From contig OW051472.1 in assembly GCA_932521025.1 (NCBI GenBank), positions 3,658,001 to 3,722,000 of the forward strand: 64,000 nt of DNA, given 5' to 3'. The position numbers and the translations under genes are program-made. Below, piece by piece: positions 32,857 through 45,411 of the stretch. How positions within the stretch are numbered: position 1 is the stretch's first letter; each line of letters starts with the position of its first letter. This stretch comes from Oscheius onirici (lineage: Eukaryota > Nematoda > Chromadorea > Rhabditida > Rhabditidae). A model generated the notes under the pieces. That model did not search any database. It saw only the letters and a program-made list of their open reading frames with translations, and was not told where the DNA came from.

Positions 32857-34391
32857 TCAAAGCACCATTTCAACCCCAAAATGACCTTTGACACTTGTCA
32901 GTTCAGTCACAATATCAGCGAAAGTTGGCCTGGCACTCAGCTCGGCAATAGGGTCCAATACCCAGCATCTCTTTATCAGATCGTAGAACACTTTGTACGG
33001 GTCATTCGGTCCTTCAGGTTCCCTGAGAGTCGGACGACTTTCATTGTCTTCAATTTGCATGCGAAGGCCTACTGGACAGGCGGTCGGAGCAAAGGGATCC
33101 CTAAAATTTGTTCATCTTGTAAGCAATTAAGACAAGAATACTTTCCGTGAGTCGCGTAGTAAAGGAACATTCCTGGAAAAGGATTTAGTTGAAATAAAAC
33201 AAGAGGTAACGTACCAAACGACCATACATCGGCCGAGAAGCTGTACTTTGTGAGATCGCCTTCAAAAATCATCTCGGGGGCAGAATAGATGATGTTCGCG
33301 TCTTTCCTTCCCGTATGATCGAGGTTCTTGTCCTGCTTCGCATAGCCAAAGTTGCCCAACTTGATCATACGACCGCTTTCAAAGACATAAACACTGGAAA
33401 TGACTGGAGTTGACATAAAATATGAGACTTACTTTTTCGGTTGTATGTCTCTGTGCATAATGTGATGAACGTCGTGGAAGTAACTCATCGTTCTGGCTAG
33501 TTGAAGAGCCCAATTAAAGATCAGATCGTTACTGAGAGGACCGTTCTTTGCCACATCTGTAAAGAGTTGTTTCACTTTATTTATTTTTTTGCAAAGAACT
33601 TCTGCACTCTGTCCTTGTCCCCGCAAACAAACAGCTGATGCCGCGAATCGAATCTTGCAAACTACCTGGTAGTGCGTCCATTTGGTCATAACTTGGTCGA
33701 ATTTGTACAGACTTTGGGCTTATGTTTAGATCATGCTCCTCACAAATTGTGAGAGTCCTTTTAGAAACAAGGTAGCATAGTTGGGAAAATATATTTTATT
33801 TTTGTGAGTTTATAACTTTTTACTTCAGTCTTCCGAACAACCACTGTTGCTTACGATAAGACCTTTTTCTCAGCGAAAAAAAACTTACAATCGGCAACAG
33901 TTCCTTGAGGAGCGTACTCGAAAACGATTCCATTGATGTTGTCCGTGTTAGTTTTGTCTTTTTTCTCCAAAGTCAGAAAGGCGATCACTTTCATGATATG
34001 TGGGTGATGTTGAATCTGAAATAATCTCGTTTTAACGCTTTCAGAAAAGAAACTAACACTTGTCGAAAGGGTAAACTGACGATCGCGACGGCGGATGTTC
34101 GTAGCGTGCTGAACTCTCTCCTCAATCGTCAGCTGATTGAAGTCAGTTATTTGGTCGTTGAAAAAGTGCTGCTCGAGCCTTCTAACAGACACCATTCTAA
34201 AGTGTTTTCTATCTTTTAAAATCTTTTAGTTCTCACCCAAAATAGTTGATTTCGTGATTTTCGGGTATATCGAAAGAGGGCAGACCTAGTTCGCTCGGAT
34301 AGTTTCGAGGAATCTGCTCATCATATGTCATGACAATCCCTGGCGGGAGTCTTCTCTTCTTCGATCCCGGCACTTCATGATCCCCTTCCAT
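32857..34391 (-). CDS. Kinase-like protein with HRD loop and NFG (cluster gene 9)
   Basis: The ATG is at 34389-34391 (MEGDHEVPGSKKRRLPPGIV). The N-lobe carries VSVRRLEQ where the beta 3 Lys is expected (Arg instead of Lys), then HHPHIMKVIAFLTLEKKDKT and GIVFEYAPQGTVAD. The C-lobe has WALQLARTMSYFHDVHHIM, HRDIQPKN, MIKLGNFGYAKQDKNLDH, IIYSAPEMIFEGDLTKYSF, ADVWSFG and a last exon with LIKRCWVLD and SARPTFADIVTELTS. The intron before the catalytic-loop exon is about 330 bases. HRD and Asn are kept, beta 3 Lys and DFG Asp are not. Confidence 0.8.
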
Positions 34392-34808
34392 TCTGGAAGC
34401 ATTTAAATTTTAGACGAAATACTACTTGAAAAGAAAAGTTTCGTGGTCAAAAGAACAAGGAAGCATGTGATTGTTTGGTGGGTTTTTGCAGGGGAGTGCA
34501 AACTGGCCGGCGGGATCGATTCTCTCGAGTGATTAATGGCAAAACGATGGTAACTAAACATACGAGAGTCAATTCAAGTGGAAAGAGCTAGTGGAGGAAG
34601 AATAAAACAGACTGATACCAGCGGTGAGAAAAGTGGTGAAACTGGTACTTGAAAACAAAAGTGAGAAATTGGAAGTTCGCTTCGAGACTCGGACACTGTT
34701 GAAAGAAATCTGAGATCGATATTTCGAATGACTGTTTCTTTGGGCTCTTATCAAAAGCCAAGATGGCACGAACAAAGACAGGATGGCACGGATGAATCAT
34801 CGGAAGGT

Positions 34809-36247
34809 TTATTGCAAAGAGTCCGGATGATAATTGACAATATAGTCAGTAACTTGGGCGAAGGTATATCTCAGAGGCTCGCCTTCTTTCACATTTCCAC
34901 CTTCGTCTCGCAGTTCAGTTCTCCAACAGACGTTTATAAGCTGATGAAAGTCTGGGTGCTCGGTGCTCAAAACTGGTCTTGGACGAATGTTTCCCTCCAG
35001 ACGTTTTCGGAAATTGACAGAGTTGCCGGTGGTTTCTCCTGCGAAAGGATGCCTGCAACTTTCACGTAGCGTATAAATCGCACAAAGAAACCGTCTGTGC
35101 GTAATGTAGTATAGGAACATGGCGTAGCTGTAGACGTCAGAAGAGAAGGTATATTTCAAAACATCTTTCTTACCAAGAGTCTCCGGAGCACAGTATGCCG
35201 GATCCTGCTTCCTAAACGTTTTATTTTTTATTTCAACCGAATTAAAAATACGATTTTTTTTAGATACAAAAAACTCACGTTTCAGAATATAAACTGGTTG
35301 GATGAGCCGTCCTTGCAAAGTAGAAGTTGCCCAGTTTTATCAGAGCTCCGCCGTTGAAGACGAAGACACTGACAACTCAAGTAATTGTTTATCAAAAATA
35401 CGCTTTTTACTTTTCTGGTCGAATAGCCCGATGCAGAATGCTGTACCTTCTGACAATGTACGCCATGCTCATTGCCAGCTGATAGGCCCATCGCCACAAA
35501 TCGTCTTCGTCGAGGTCTGGATCATTTGCGAAAACTAAAACCAAAATATACATCAAATACTTTGAATAAATGTTTTATATTTGTCAAAGAGTAGAGAAGA
35601 CTGAGCAAACTATGTCACTTACACTCTTCCACATTCGGAGCATACTCTGTCAGTATTCCAATCACACTATCCGGATGCCTGTCTGGACTAATGAATGCCG
35701 AAATTCTCAGAACGTGTTGATGATGAAGGAGCTAAGAAATATATGTCTTAAGAAAGAATGAAAATTATACTTCTGAAGATCTTTCAAGTTCTCGTTCCCG
35801 GTTACGCAGATCGTAGGTGGCTTCTTGTTTCTGCGTAATGGAAAGACTTTCGAAACTTCTCTCGCTCAAAAGTACCAGATCTTTGCTAGACACACTGCGC
35901 AGGAGACACTTTCTTAAACTAGATTATTTAGGGATAGCACAAAGATTTACCCAAAATCTCCTGAGACAACTTTTTTCATTCCGGCCAGTCGTTCTCCAGC
36001 ATTTATCAGTATTCCATCGATCGTCAGCTGCAACTCTTCCAAGGTATGAATGGGAATGCTGGAACTGTGGAAATCCAGGGCAACTGGTTCTTCTGAAAAG
36101 TAAGCTTTTCATCAGATGAGTTATGTAATTCAGTTCTACCAAACTGGACCTAGTTCTATGAAGAAAATACTTACGTTGTAGTAAATCTCTACGGCTTTGG
36201 ACAGAACCATTAGAGTCGTCGATGTCGATGTCGGGAACCAGAGCCAT
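34809..36247 (-). CDS. Pseudokinase (cluster gene 10)
   Basis: The ATG is at 36245-36247 (MALVPDIDIDDSNGSVQSRR) and the stop at 34809-34811. The N-lobe includes LEELQLTIDGILINAGERLA, LLHHQHVLRISAFISPDRHP and GILTEYAPNVEE. The C-lobe has RWAYQLAMSMAYIVRRYSIL, HRAIRPEN (Asp becomes Ala), ALIKLGNFYFARTAH (NFY instead of DFG), AYCAPETLGKKDVLKYTFSS, DVYSYAMFLYYITHR, and ends VTDYIVNYHPDSLQ. The catalytic Asp is lost. It is the first gene of block 2 in transcription order. Its upstream flank (36250 on) has no other gene for 3 kb, so a block promoter may lie there. Confidence 0.8.
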
Positions 36248-36259
36248 CTTTACTACGAG

Positions 36260-39200
36260 AGGAGCTGTCGCTTCAAACTGTTTTGAAAGCTCGAGTTATT
36301 TACACTTTTTGTCCCCTGATAAGCGAGGAGAAATCGGGAGAGTGTAGTGCCCATCATGTCCTCCAAAAAGTGTCAAGGTCTGCTAATTACTGTTCGTTCC
36401 CAGGACTGCTGGACAAGCGATGAGACACGGCAGATTTAAGACGGTTGTTCAACTTTCGCGCATATTCCTCGTCAAATCACCTCGTTTTTCATCAGACTGG
36501 GCGCGATTTACGAGGAGAAGAACAACAGAGGAGGCACATGCTGCCATCCCGCTCTTTATGACCATCATGTCTGCCGGGTTTCAAGCTTTTTTTGTTGCGG
36601 CTGTATACGAGGGCCAGATGACGGTTCATAATGACAGTTGTACCACCGGATTGGATTGGGTTATGAGCTCTTACTGTAGTCTATTTGACAAAGTAAAAGA
36701 ACTCTGGTTTGCTTAACAGTTTAGTCGTTTGAGAGAAATAGTTTCTATTTTCTCAAAAGCTTGAAAAGGCAATTAATCCTTGGGAGATGACCCATCTGGC
36801 AATACCGCCTCATAATTAGGCTGAAAAGAGATGAGCCCCCTGTGGAGAAGGCGTTCCGCCACAGGACACCTGCCCCCGTAATTAGTCCTTTTTCGCCGCT
36901 TCCGATGAACAGTGTGACTGAGGTCAGTGCCCACAGGAAATAATAGCCCGGTACTGCGATAGCGCCTAATTATAACAAGGCCACCACACAGTTGAATCTC
37001 ATTGAGATTCAAGACAAACACACCGGCTCCCTTTTTAACGTGACCGCCTCGTCTCATTAATTTTTAGCCAGAGGCCTTGGCTTTGCTAGATTGTTATGTC
37101 GGTCGCTGTCCTTGTGTGCACCGTTTCTTTTCGTCTTGTGTCAAATCTCCTCTTTCCTCACCCACTTGACTATGAGCCATAAATCGAGAGATATGGCGGA
37201 AGAGGAAGGTCGTCCAAGGAGCCGTTCATTATGCAGTGTTGGAGGTCGTCATCGTCTCGAGAAAGACACAGCTGGCGGCTCGTCTGAGATGCGATCCACC
37301 TGGCGACAGCCGTTCTCCATTTTGGGACTTTATTGCTCTTCAACAGCATGTTTGATAGACTGTGTGAGAATCTTCTGTCAGAACACCTGAATTCAAATCT
37401 CGTTCCTCAGCCACAAGTGTTGGATCTCACGCGACTGGAAAGAGGCTAATCTTAATGTGGAATCAATGTTTCTTTGACCTTACAGGGTCCAGATGCCGCG
37501 ATCTGATACTCCCTCGTCCCACACTCATTTTCTCACATCTGGAGTAGTTCTTTCCACTCAAATATCGCCTCTTTCTCAGCGACGAATTTGTGGCTCGTGC
37601 GACACACTTTTTGTTCCCCTGTCACCCAGCTCCGGGTACTTCTTTCTCTCACTGCCTACTCATGCCTACCGGACGGGAGTGTGAATCATTACTACTGTGA
37701 CATTCACTTTTCTTTACATGACATGTACAACACTTTGACCACAGAGATAGAGTTTAATAGTTGAAGAAGAGTTCACATCTGTTCCGACAAGACACATCTG
37801 TCTCGCGACCATGGAGGTCTGAACGCCACGAAATCATTGCTAGTTTGTATTCAGCGGAGATCAGCTTGTTTTTGACCAGCACTGTTTTGTTCAATTCTTC
37901 TCTTTTCACCTTCAGGCTCATCTGTTTTCATAGGCATCCCATGTTTTACAATATCAAGTAATCCAAGAGTAGTCTTGACAATACGACAGACAGACTTTCC
38001 GGGACAATTCCTATTCCGTCAGTCAACACCTTTCCTTCTTCAATACGCAATTTCATGCTCAATTTTGAGCATCATCTGAGTTTCCGGGTACCTCTGAATT
38101 TTCTATTGTTGTTTAGGAAAATAGTTAGTGGGACGCGTACCACCGATTTCAAATCTATCGTGACTAGTCACAGTCGACTGTGTTGGGTGGTCATATAAAA
38201 AGCTCAGTTACTGTATAACCAGCAATCTCTTTCCCTTAGTCTGTCACCCCTCTCTAATGGCTCCTAATCAGTTATTCCCGTCCCCTTTTAGATGAGTCCA
38301 TTTTGCGTGTGGCGATCAGCCCTCTACTAGTCTAATGACGGCTATCAGGTGGGCGGGGCTGTCTCTCCGCCTCCCAGAGAAAGAGTCAACCACTGTCACC
38401 TATCAGCTGTTCTTTCCCCTTCCCTCTAGTCTAATAGGGACCCTACGGCCATTTGGACGCATCCTCTCTCTCACGCCGAATTCATCACTCAACCGCGCGT
38501 GTAATTGAAAGCTCGTGCCAATACATGCCAACTTGCTTGTTGACGAGTCCTTTCCCAATTTACTCACTTTTAATTAGAAATATTTTTTGGGATTTGAACT
38601 ATGGTCATACATGATCTGAATGATCAGAGCCTGTTCAACAAACGGCTCTTACCAAATAGAGAGTCATAAAATTTTATACTGTGGGAAACTCCGACTTGTT
38701 AACAACGAACAAGTTCATCTCGTAAGACACTGCCTTATTCTTTGTTTTGTTATTTTTTTATCTATTTGACCATTTCATCTGTTCTCTTTCATAGATTCTG
38801 GGATACTTGCTTTTTTTGTCACTCTCCAAATTTCTTTCAAACTTTGTCCTCGAATTTTTCTAAGCCTCTTTCTGCGTACAATTACAGAATTCTTGCCCGA
38901 AAGGCACTTGACTTCTACTCTGGGTGGAGTCACCACGGTCTACTGACTTTCCATTCTCCTCTGCCGTCTTGACTGACAGTTATTGTTATTTTTAGGACTC
39001 TTGACTATATAGCTTTCCACATCTCACGCCTTCCTGAGATTCTCCCATTACAAGTGGATTCCATCAGTCTCCATGATACGTCCGCCATCTGTGCCACTTT
39101 TCCTATATTTTTCCTTGGCCGGATATTTGCGTCGTGCCAGCCATTCTCATTTCCTGTAGAACACTTGCTGTCTCGAGCTCGTCTCGTCGTGCTAATCCTG

Positions 39201-39400
39201 CTCCATTAGCAAGTCATTTGCATAGAGGGTACAGCCGAATTCATCCTCTGGAGCTTCTCAGGCGGAAAACTGTCCCTCATTCCGTCTGATCCAATATTCA
39301 AGGGTCCTCTCCCTTCTCCTGAGAAAATGCTTGTTTGTCTTTCGTACATATTAACAGCCGTCTCCACTTCTCTTTTAATATCAAGCATTTCAGATTCAAT
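36260..39400. other. 3.1 kb without a supported gene
   Basis: This divergent region lies between kinase block 2 (minus) and the discoidin-domain receptor gene (plus), so it probably holds both promoters. Open frames up to about 100 codons are seen on both strands but show no family match and no chain of splice sites. A TATATAAAAAGC-like motif occurs near 38196, and several short GC-rich palindromes are present, for example AGTCACAGTCGACTGTG near 38166. Confidence 0.5.
39391..39393 (+). promoter_or_regulatory. Probable trans-splice acceptor of the discoidin receptor gene
   Basis: GCATTTCAG ends 15 bases before the ATG at 39409. The short leader contains an out-of-frame ATG CTA TAA mini-ORF. 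Confidence 0.45.
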
Positions 39401-39408
39401 GCTATAAG

Positions 39409-42400
39409 ATGTTTCCCCTTCTACTGACCTTTTTTCTTCCCCTCATCCACGGATTGGATCTCAGTAAGTTGTCTCGTATTGTACGCCTGCAAGGCGATCA
39501 GTTTCACGCCTGGCCGCCCAGCCGTCAATGCACTATTGTGGTAGTCGCGAAAGTAGCCGCCAAAAGATGAAATTAGACGGAAAGACCTTGTATCTCTTGC
39601 CACCTCAATCAGGCTTTTTACTGGGACCCATTTCGAGGAAGAGAGACAGCGGCTGGCTCTTTGTGGCCAAGCCGAAACGATGTGTTGATGCACTGCGAAT
39701 ATGTTAATACACACATCCTCGAGGGCAAATCTCCCTCTCGTTGATCCTTCTTAGAGAAGAGTTAAGGACGAGTTGAGAGAGACAACAGTTCTTCGATGGG
39801 GCTCCATATTGTCGACCAGCTGTCAGCAGCTCGTTTATCCTCAAACGGCTAACTAATGTTCCTATTCACCAAAGTCTGAAGGTTAATGGCCTGGTATTGG
39901 CCACCAGCAGGTAGAACAGTAGGAGCCTTTCCGGCGGTCACCTGGTCGTAAATCTTTTTGTGCTCTCAGCGCAAAGGCGTTGCTTTTACAGTCGGAAGCA
40001 CAGTTGTCGGGGTCGGGACGCCGAAGAAAAAAAGCACCGCCGCTGGAGAGTTGGTCCAATCTGTCAGCAGAAATGATCGACGGCATATTGCGCTGTGATA
40101 TGGATAGGGGAAGCAGCGGGAGCTGCAGGTAAATTCTCCTAAGCTCGTAATGCTTCTGTACCTAGTCCAAGGGCAGCAGTGAAAGCAATTCTAAGGCAGC
40201 AGTTAGAGCAAATTTTAAATTTAAATTTCAAATTAAACATAACTTCAATTATACTTTTAAGTACTTTCTACAGGAGTTTAAGTACTCCTACTTGTCTTAA
40301 CTTTAGCATCGGCTTGGACTCTGGACTTCAGTAGTAGAAAATCAACCTTACCTGTTTCCCACAACCATCACCCTCCAAATTTCTGCATAAAATACTCATA
40401 TCCGTTCCCGTTAAAATGACTCCCTCCCCCGCATCTTCACGGCATCTTTATTACCGTACTTACCAGCAGCACTAAAGGCGCAATGTCATAAATTGCATTG
40501 TTTTCGCGCAGGCGTCAGGCTATCAGCGCACCTGCGCAATTTACGACCCTGATGGGTCCCTGGATATCTGTCTTTGAGACACCTTTACTCCCCAAGACGG
40601 ATTAGATGACCCTCCTAATGTTACTGGGTCAGAGTCGAGGTGTCAGTTGCGCAACAGTAAACACTCGCAAATATTGTTTCACGACCTCAGTCTTTTGACT
40701 TATCAAACAGGCTCCTGTTTCGGGCAGAAGACCCTTTCTGCCGATAATAAGGAGGTGCCGGTTGCGCAAGGTCTGCGGCGCGTTTCAAGGCGGATTAACT
40801 CGGCACGGTCAGCAGCAACAGCACACACATTCTGACTAGAGAGGGAGTCAATCAGTCGCACGTAATTAGAGTATAACTTGATGTAACGGTGACTGGCTGG
40901 CGGCTTTTACGGCCAGCTTTTTGATGCAATCCTGGCACCGCGTAATCGTATGAAACGACGCTTTACGACCACATGAAACGCCTGGTGGAAAGTGAGCGAG
41001 TAAATTGGAAAAGCCTAGTCATACTCTTTTGTTCTGGGAGAGCTTTGGACTTGCCGCAAAAGTCAAAAGTCTTTTGTTTGGAAGACGGCTGAGTCAGAAC
41101 TGAACGGAACTGTGGGAAGATCTCTTGTCCTGAAAACAGTCACAATGTTGTCCCAGCTGAGAGCACTTGCAGGTTGTCGGCTCCCGGCAAAGGCATGCGA
41201 CATGAGTGAAAAACGACACCCTGTCCTTTTGACCTGACAGCCATGAGAGGCAGGATTAATAATCTCTTTTCAGGGGAATGCCATCAGGCTCTGGGAATGA
41301 CGACGGGGACGATCAAGAACGATCAGATCACAGCCTCTTCCAGCTTCGACTTTGAACATACGGGACCACATAATGCGAGGTTGGTTCTCCTTATTGTTGT
41401 TGCTTACGAGAGATTCTAATTGACAACTGAAAGGGTGACATATGGCCCCGTTTGGAGCAATCAAAGACATCGCGACACTCGGCTCTAATTCCGGCCTGTA
41501 AACACTTGATTACTATCTCCGCAACCGACAAAGAGAGCCCTCTTCCAGACTTCGATTGCACACGGGTGGAGGAGCCTGGTGTCCCGAGAATCAGATCAAC
41601 GCTACTACCAAAGAATGGCTCCAGATCTCTTTTCCCCAGGAGATGATCATCACTTCTATTGCAACAGAAGGCCGGTTTGATGAAGGCAGAGGCATGGAAT
41701 ATGCCACGGCATACAAACTCGAGTACTGGCGGAGTTCTCCCCACGGCTGGGCAACTTACAGAAACGATCGAGGAAGCGAAGTAGGTCTTTTAGGAGGTAG
41801 TAAAACCCGGCAACCCGCAGAGTTTTGTATTAGCATGAGAATCAAAATCAAAGAAAGATCCAGGAGACAGCTGCTGACAAATTTTGAAGGACGTTGCGCG
41901 CATGGTAATGAGAGGCTCTTGTAACTGCTGATCCTCTTCGTTTTGAGTGACACGCGTGTAGCAGCAGATGCTCCTCGGATATTATCTATTCGCGCCCGTA
42001 GTGGCGACAGATGCCTCAACTCGCCTTTGAGAGAGCACAGGCCACGGTCAAATCCCGTTACGGTCATAAGTCGCGGGCTGACAGATTAGTGACTGCCGTT
42101 AATCGGCTTAGCTCCGTAGGGTCTCTAGTTACGCCAAAAAGACAGAAAGCAAGAGGTTGCGTAATCTGTAAGACGACAACAATCCGTTTCAGATTGTTCC
42201 TGGGAATATGGACACGCGGTCGGAAGAGCACAGATATCTGGATGGAGCCGTGGTGGCTAGAAGAATCAGAGTGATCCCGGTTTCGAACAATACGAGGACA
42301 GTTTGTATGAGACTCGAACTCTTCGGATGTCCTTACCATGGTAATAGTCCAATTAGACTATATAGACAATTTATTTTAGATATTCTCGAAGCATATTCTG

Positions 42401-44557
42401 CTCCAGAAGGTTCCAGAGCTGACGGTCTATCATTGCTAGACTATTCTTACGACGGAACGAAGAACGATGGACGTCTGGAAGGTGGTCTGGGAAAACTGTA
42501 CGACGGGAAGATGGGCCAGAAGAACTTTGAGCATTCTCCGGAGAAATGGGTCGGCTGGAGGAAGCAGAAGAACGCCGGGGATCATGTGTCTCTCAGTTTC
42601 CGATTCTTCGAAGATCAGAATCTGTCGGCGATCAACATTCACACTACAAACAGTCCAGCCCAACTTGCTCCCGCTTTCAGTCAAGCTCTTTTGACATTTT
42701 CCTCCGACGGGGTCAACTTTTCCCGTCGCGAGATCACTTTCAATTATAAGCCGGACATTTTCGAGTCTGTCAGATGGATCCGAATTCCGATTCCGGATAG
42801 AATCGCTCGGATCGTAGAGGTTAATTATTACACAAAGCAAGCAAGTTGAAAGTTCAGATAAAACTCTTCTTTGGGGCCAACGCTTCGTGGCTATTGGTCT
42901 CAGAAGTCAAGTTCGAAACCAACCCCATCAATTTCCAAACAGTCGAAGAGAGTCAAGAAGACGTCACTTTCCATCACTTTTCTGACGAAGATTCTGCTCA
43001 ACACGGATGGATCAATGTTCTAGGTATTTGGAACATTTTCTCATCAAACCATTCTTCAGGATTCTGCATAGTGATCATCTGCGTCTGTTCCGGAGCCTTC
43101 TGCTGCCTCTGTGTACTGATGAAGAAAAAGGATAGAGTGAAGGCTGCCTCTCCACCTCCTAACAGCTCTCGTCCTCGTGACATGAAAGTCTGTCTAGAGA
43201 ACGGAGTCATCCGACACGTAACCCAGTCGACGTACCAAATCAACATGGACAATATGAGGAACACGATGATGGAAAAGTGCCCGATCAGCCCATCCTTACA
43301 AATCGCTTCTGACTATGCCGAGCCAGACATTTTTTCCTCGGATCCAGCTCTCGTTCCTCTTCTTTCAGCCTTCAACAACTACGGCTGTGAGTACAATGCC
43401 TCATCGTCGACCAGTTCTGGTACTTTCAAACCGTTAGTTACATTTGAGTCATCTTATATTTATCAATTTCAGAAGTCCTCTTTCCCCAGTCGACAAGTAC
43501 AGTGAATATGGAGAAGTCTACGCCACAATCTTGCCGGAAATCGAGCCAAACAAACTCGAATTTATAGAGAAGATTGGACAGGGAGAGTTTGGAGAAGTAC
43601 ATCTCGGTAAGATGGAGAGTCGACTCGTGGCTGTAAAAAGACTTCACGGCTCTACTCCCGACGAGGAATATGCCTTTCAGCGAGAGATTCGAGTGTTAGG
43701 TAGTCCTTTTTGTGTTTCGGCTCACAGAAAACATTTTCAGGCTCTCTGAAACATCCGAATGTGGTCGAGGTTATTGGAGTGTCCACTAGTCAAAGACCTC
43801 TTCTCTGTATCATGGAATACATGAAAAATGGAGATCTGAAGGGCTATTTGAGCAAGAAGGAGGACGTTGAGTAAGTTTTATTGCAGAAAGCTTCTAAAAA
43901 AATATTTCCAGCTCGGCTCTATGCTTGTCAATCTGTACCCAGTTGGCAGCAGGACTGGCCTATCTAGAATCGTGTAAATTTGTTCACAGGTAGACTCACT
44001 TTTCATTCTTGTTCATCGATACAACGTTCAGAGACATTGCTGCTCGAAATTGTCTGGTCGATTCTGAGGGAAATGTCAAGATTGCCGATTTCGGCATGTC
44101 TCGATCTCTCTACTCGAGTGAATACTACCGAGTTGAGGGGCGAACGGTCCTGCCCATAAGATGGCTAGCTCCTGAGACGCTTTTTATGGTTTGTTATCTG
44201 TTGCTCCCATTTGATCAAAACCTTAGGGCAAGTTCTCTAGCGCTTCTGACGTCTGGTCGTTTGGAGTGACAGTCTGGGAAGTTTTCTCAAGATGTCTGGA
44301 GAAACCCTATACTAACTTGACCGACGAACAAGTCATTCTGAATCTACAACAGGCTGACAGTCATCTACAGGTTTGTTCTTAAAATATCAAATAATCTTTT
44401 GGTTCAGACTCTTCTATCCAGACCGACTCTCTGTCCCTATTCGGTCTACAACCAGATTATGATCAACTGCTGGAGGGCGAATCCTGCTACCCGAATCACA
44501 TTTGATCAAATTCATCTACGACTCCAGTCTATGATTTTCAACCATCCTCTAGCCTGA
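39409..44557 (+). CDS. ddr: Discoidin-domain receptor tyrosine kinase
   Basis: Exon 1 (39409-39463) encodes a signal peptide, [18 protein letters not shown], and ends in phase 1. Exon 2 (from 41274) continues in phase with [19 protein letters not shown], the start of the F5/8 type C (discoidin) domain. [20 protein letters not shown] and [10 protein letters not shown] follow. A second, discoidin-like domain has [20 protein letters not shown] and [20 protein letters not shown]. The membrane segment is [19 protein letters not shown], with a Lys-rich stop-transfer. The kinase domain has [62 protein letters not shown] and [15 protein letters not shown], so all catalytic residues are present. About 13 exons are separated by 35-60 base introns, except intron 1 (1.8 kb), intron 2 and intron 3. 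DDRs are collagen receptors and, in nematodes, act in axon guidance. Confidence 0.93.
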
Positions 44558-44679
44558 ATCCCTTTTCTTTCAAAACGGTGATACATTGTGCGAGATCCTC
44601 AGGAGATTCGAGACTCTTTACAAAAACAGATACGGTTCCTTCATATCAGAGGTGTATGTACATTTTAGTTTTCCAATTT

Positions 44680-44685
44680 AATAAA
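44680..44685 (+). terminator. Poly(A) signal of the discoidin receptor gene
   Basis: AATAAA lies 123 bases after the stop codon. Confidence 0.5.
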
Positions 44686-44699
44686 CTTCTATTGAGAAT

Positions 44700-45405
44700 C
44701 TGCGGAGAGATCAGTTGCTTGAAATATATATTTTCAGCTACCAGACAAGAGGATTTCTCAGGTCAGGAAAATACTACCTTATCAAAAAAAAGCTACTGGT
44801 TTCAATCTCGAGTCTATTGTCCTTCTAATTCTATAGCAAATCTTACATCTAGTTACGAGGCAACGAACTATGCACAAACTCCCGGTTCTTTCTGTTTAGA
44901 TGCTTTCTTTGGAAAGTTTCCGCCTGGAAATGAAAATACCAACAGTCTACCCAAAGTGAACGCTGACGAATCCTTGTAGATATTCTGACAACAGGAGTTT
45001 CATGCAAGTCGTAGTGAAACACAAAATTGCACACAGTTGGACTGACTGTTGGAGTAACTGTTGTTTGAGAAACTTTTTGTCTCAAGAGACAAATTGAGAT
45101 ACTGACGATGAGTCCTTTTCCCTTTAGTAGATCCAAATATATCGATTAGTTCTACTGGACTCAAACTAATGTTTTTCTGTTCCCTATGTTTTACTTCATC
45201 TTCTTGTAATGTACTTTTTGGCAAACTACCAAAGTCGTCTGTGTTGGCTTGTGCAATCCATTCTCTCTGGGAAACCACCAGAGTCCAATAGAACAAAGTT
45301 CTGGTAACTCTCATCTCTCTAAAATGATTACGCTTATTGAAATTTGTTTGAAAAGCATAGTTTTCAATTTTTTTTTGTAAAACTTTACAAAGTGAAGTAC
45401 AAAGT
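44700..45405. other. No supported gene; one 104-codon minus-strand frame
   Basis: The minus-strand frame at 45314-45000 begins MRVTRTLFYWTLVVSQREWI and contains a KGKR dibasic site. It could be a small secreted peptide precursor, but it lacks a clear cleavage site and family match. Confidence 0.3.
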
Positions 45406-45411
45406 AATTCA

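Noticed and set aside
36773-37390. Open frames of 94-99 codons upstream of the discoidin receptor gene, one beginning with a signal-like MLCRSLSLCAPFLFVLC
   Set aside because: The signal-peptide exon at 39409-39463 fits the receptor in phase and splice signal. The frame at 37091 does not join to any downstream exon in phase with the discoidin domain.
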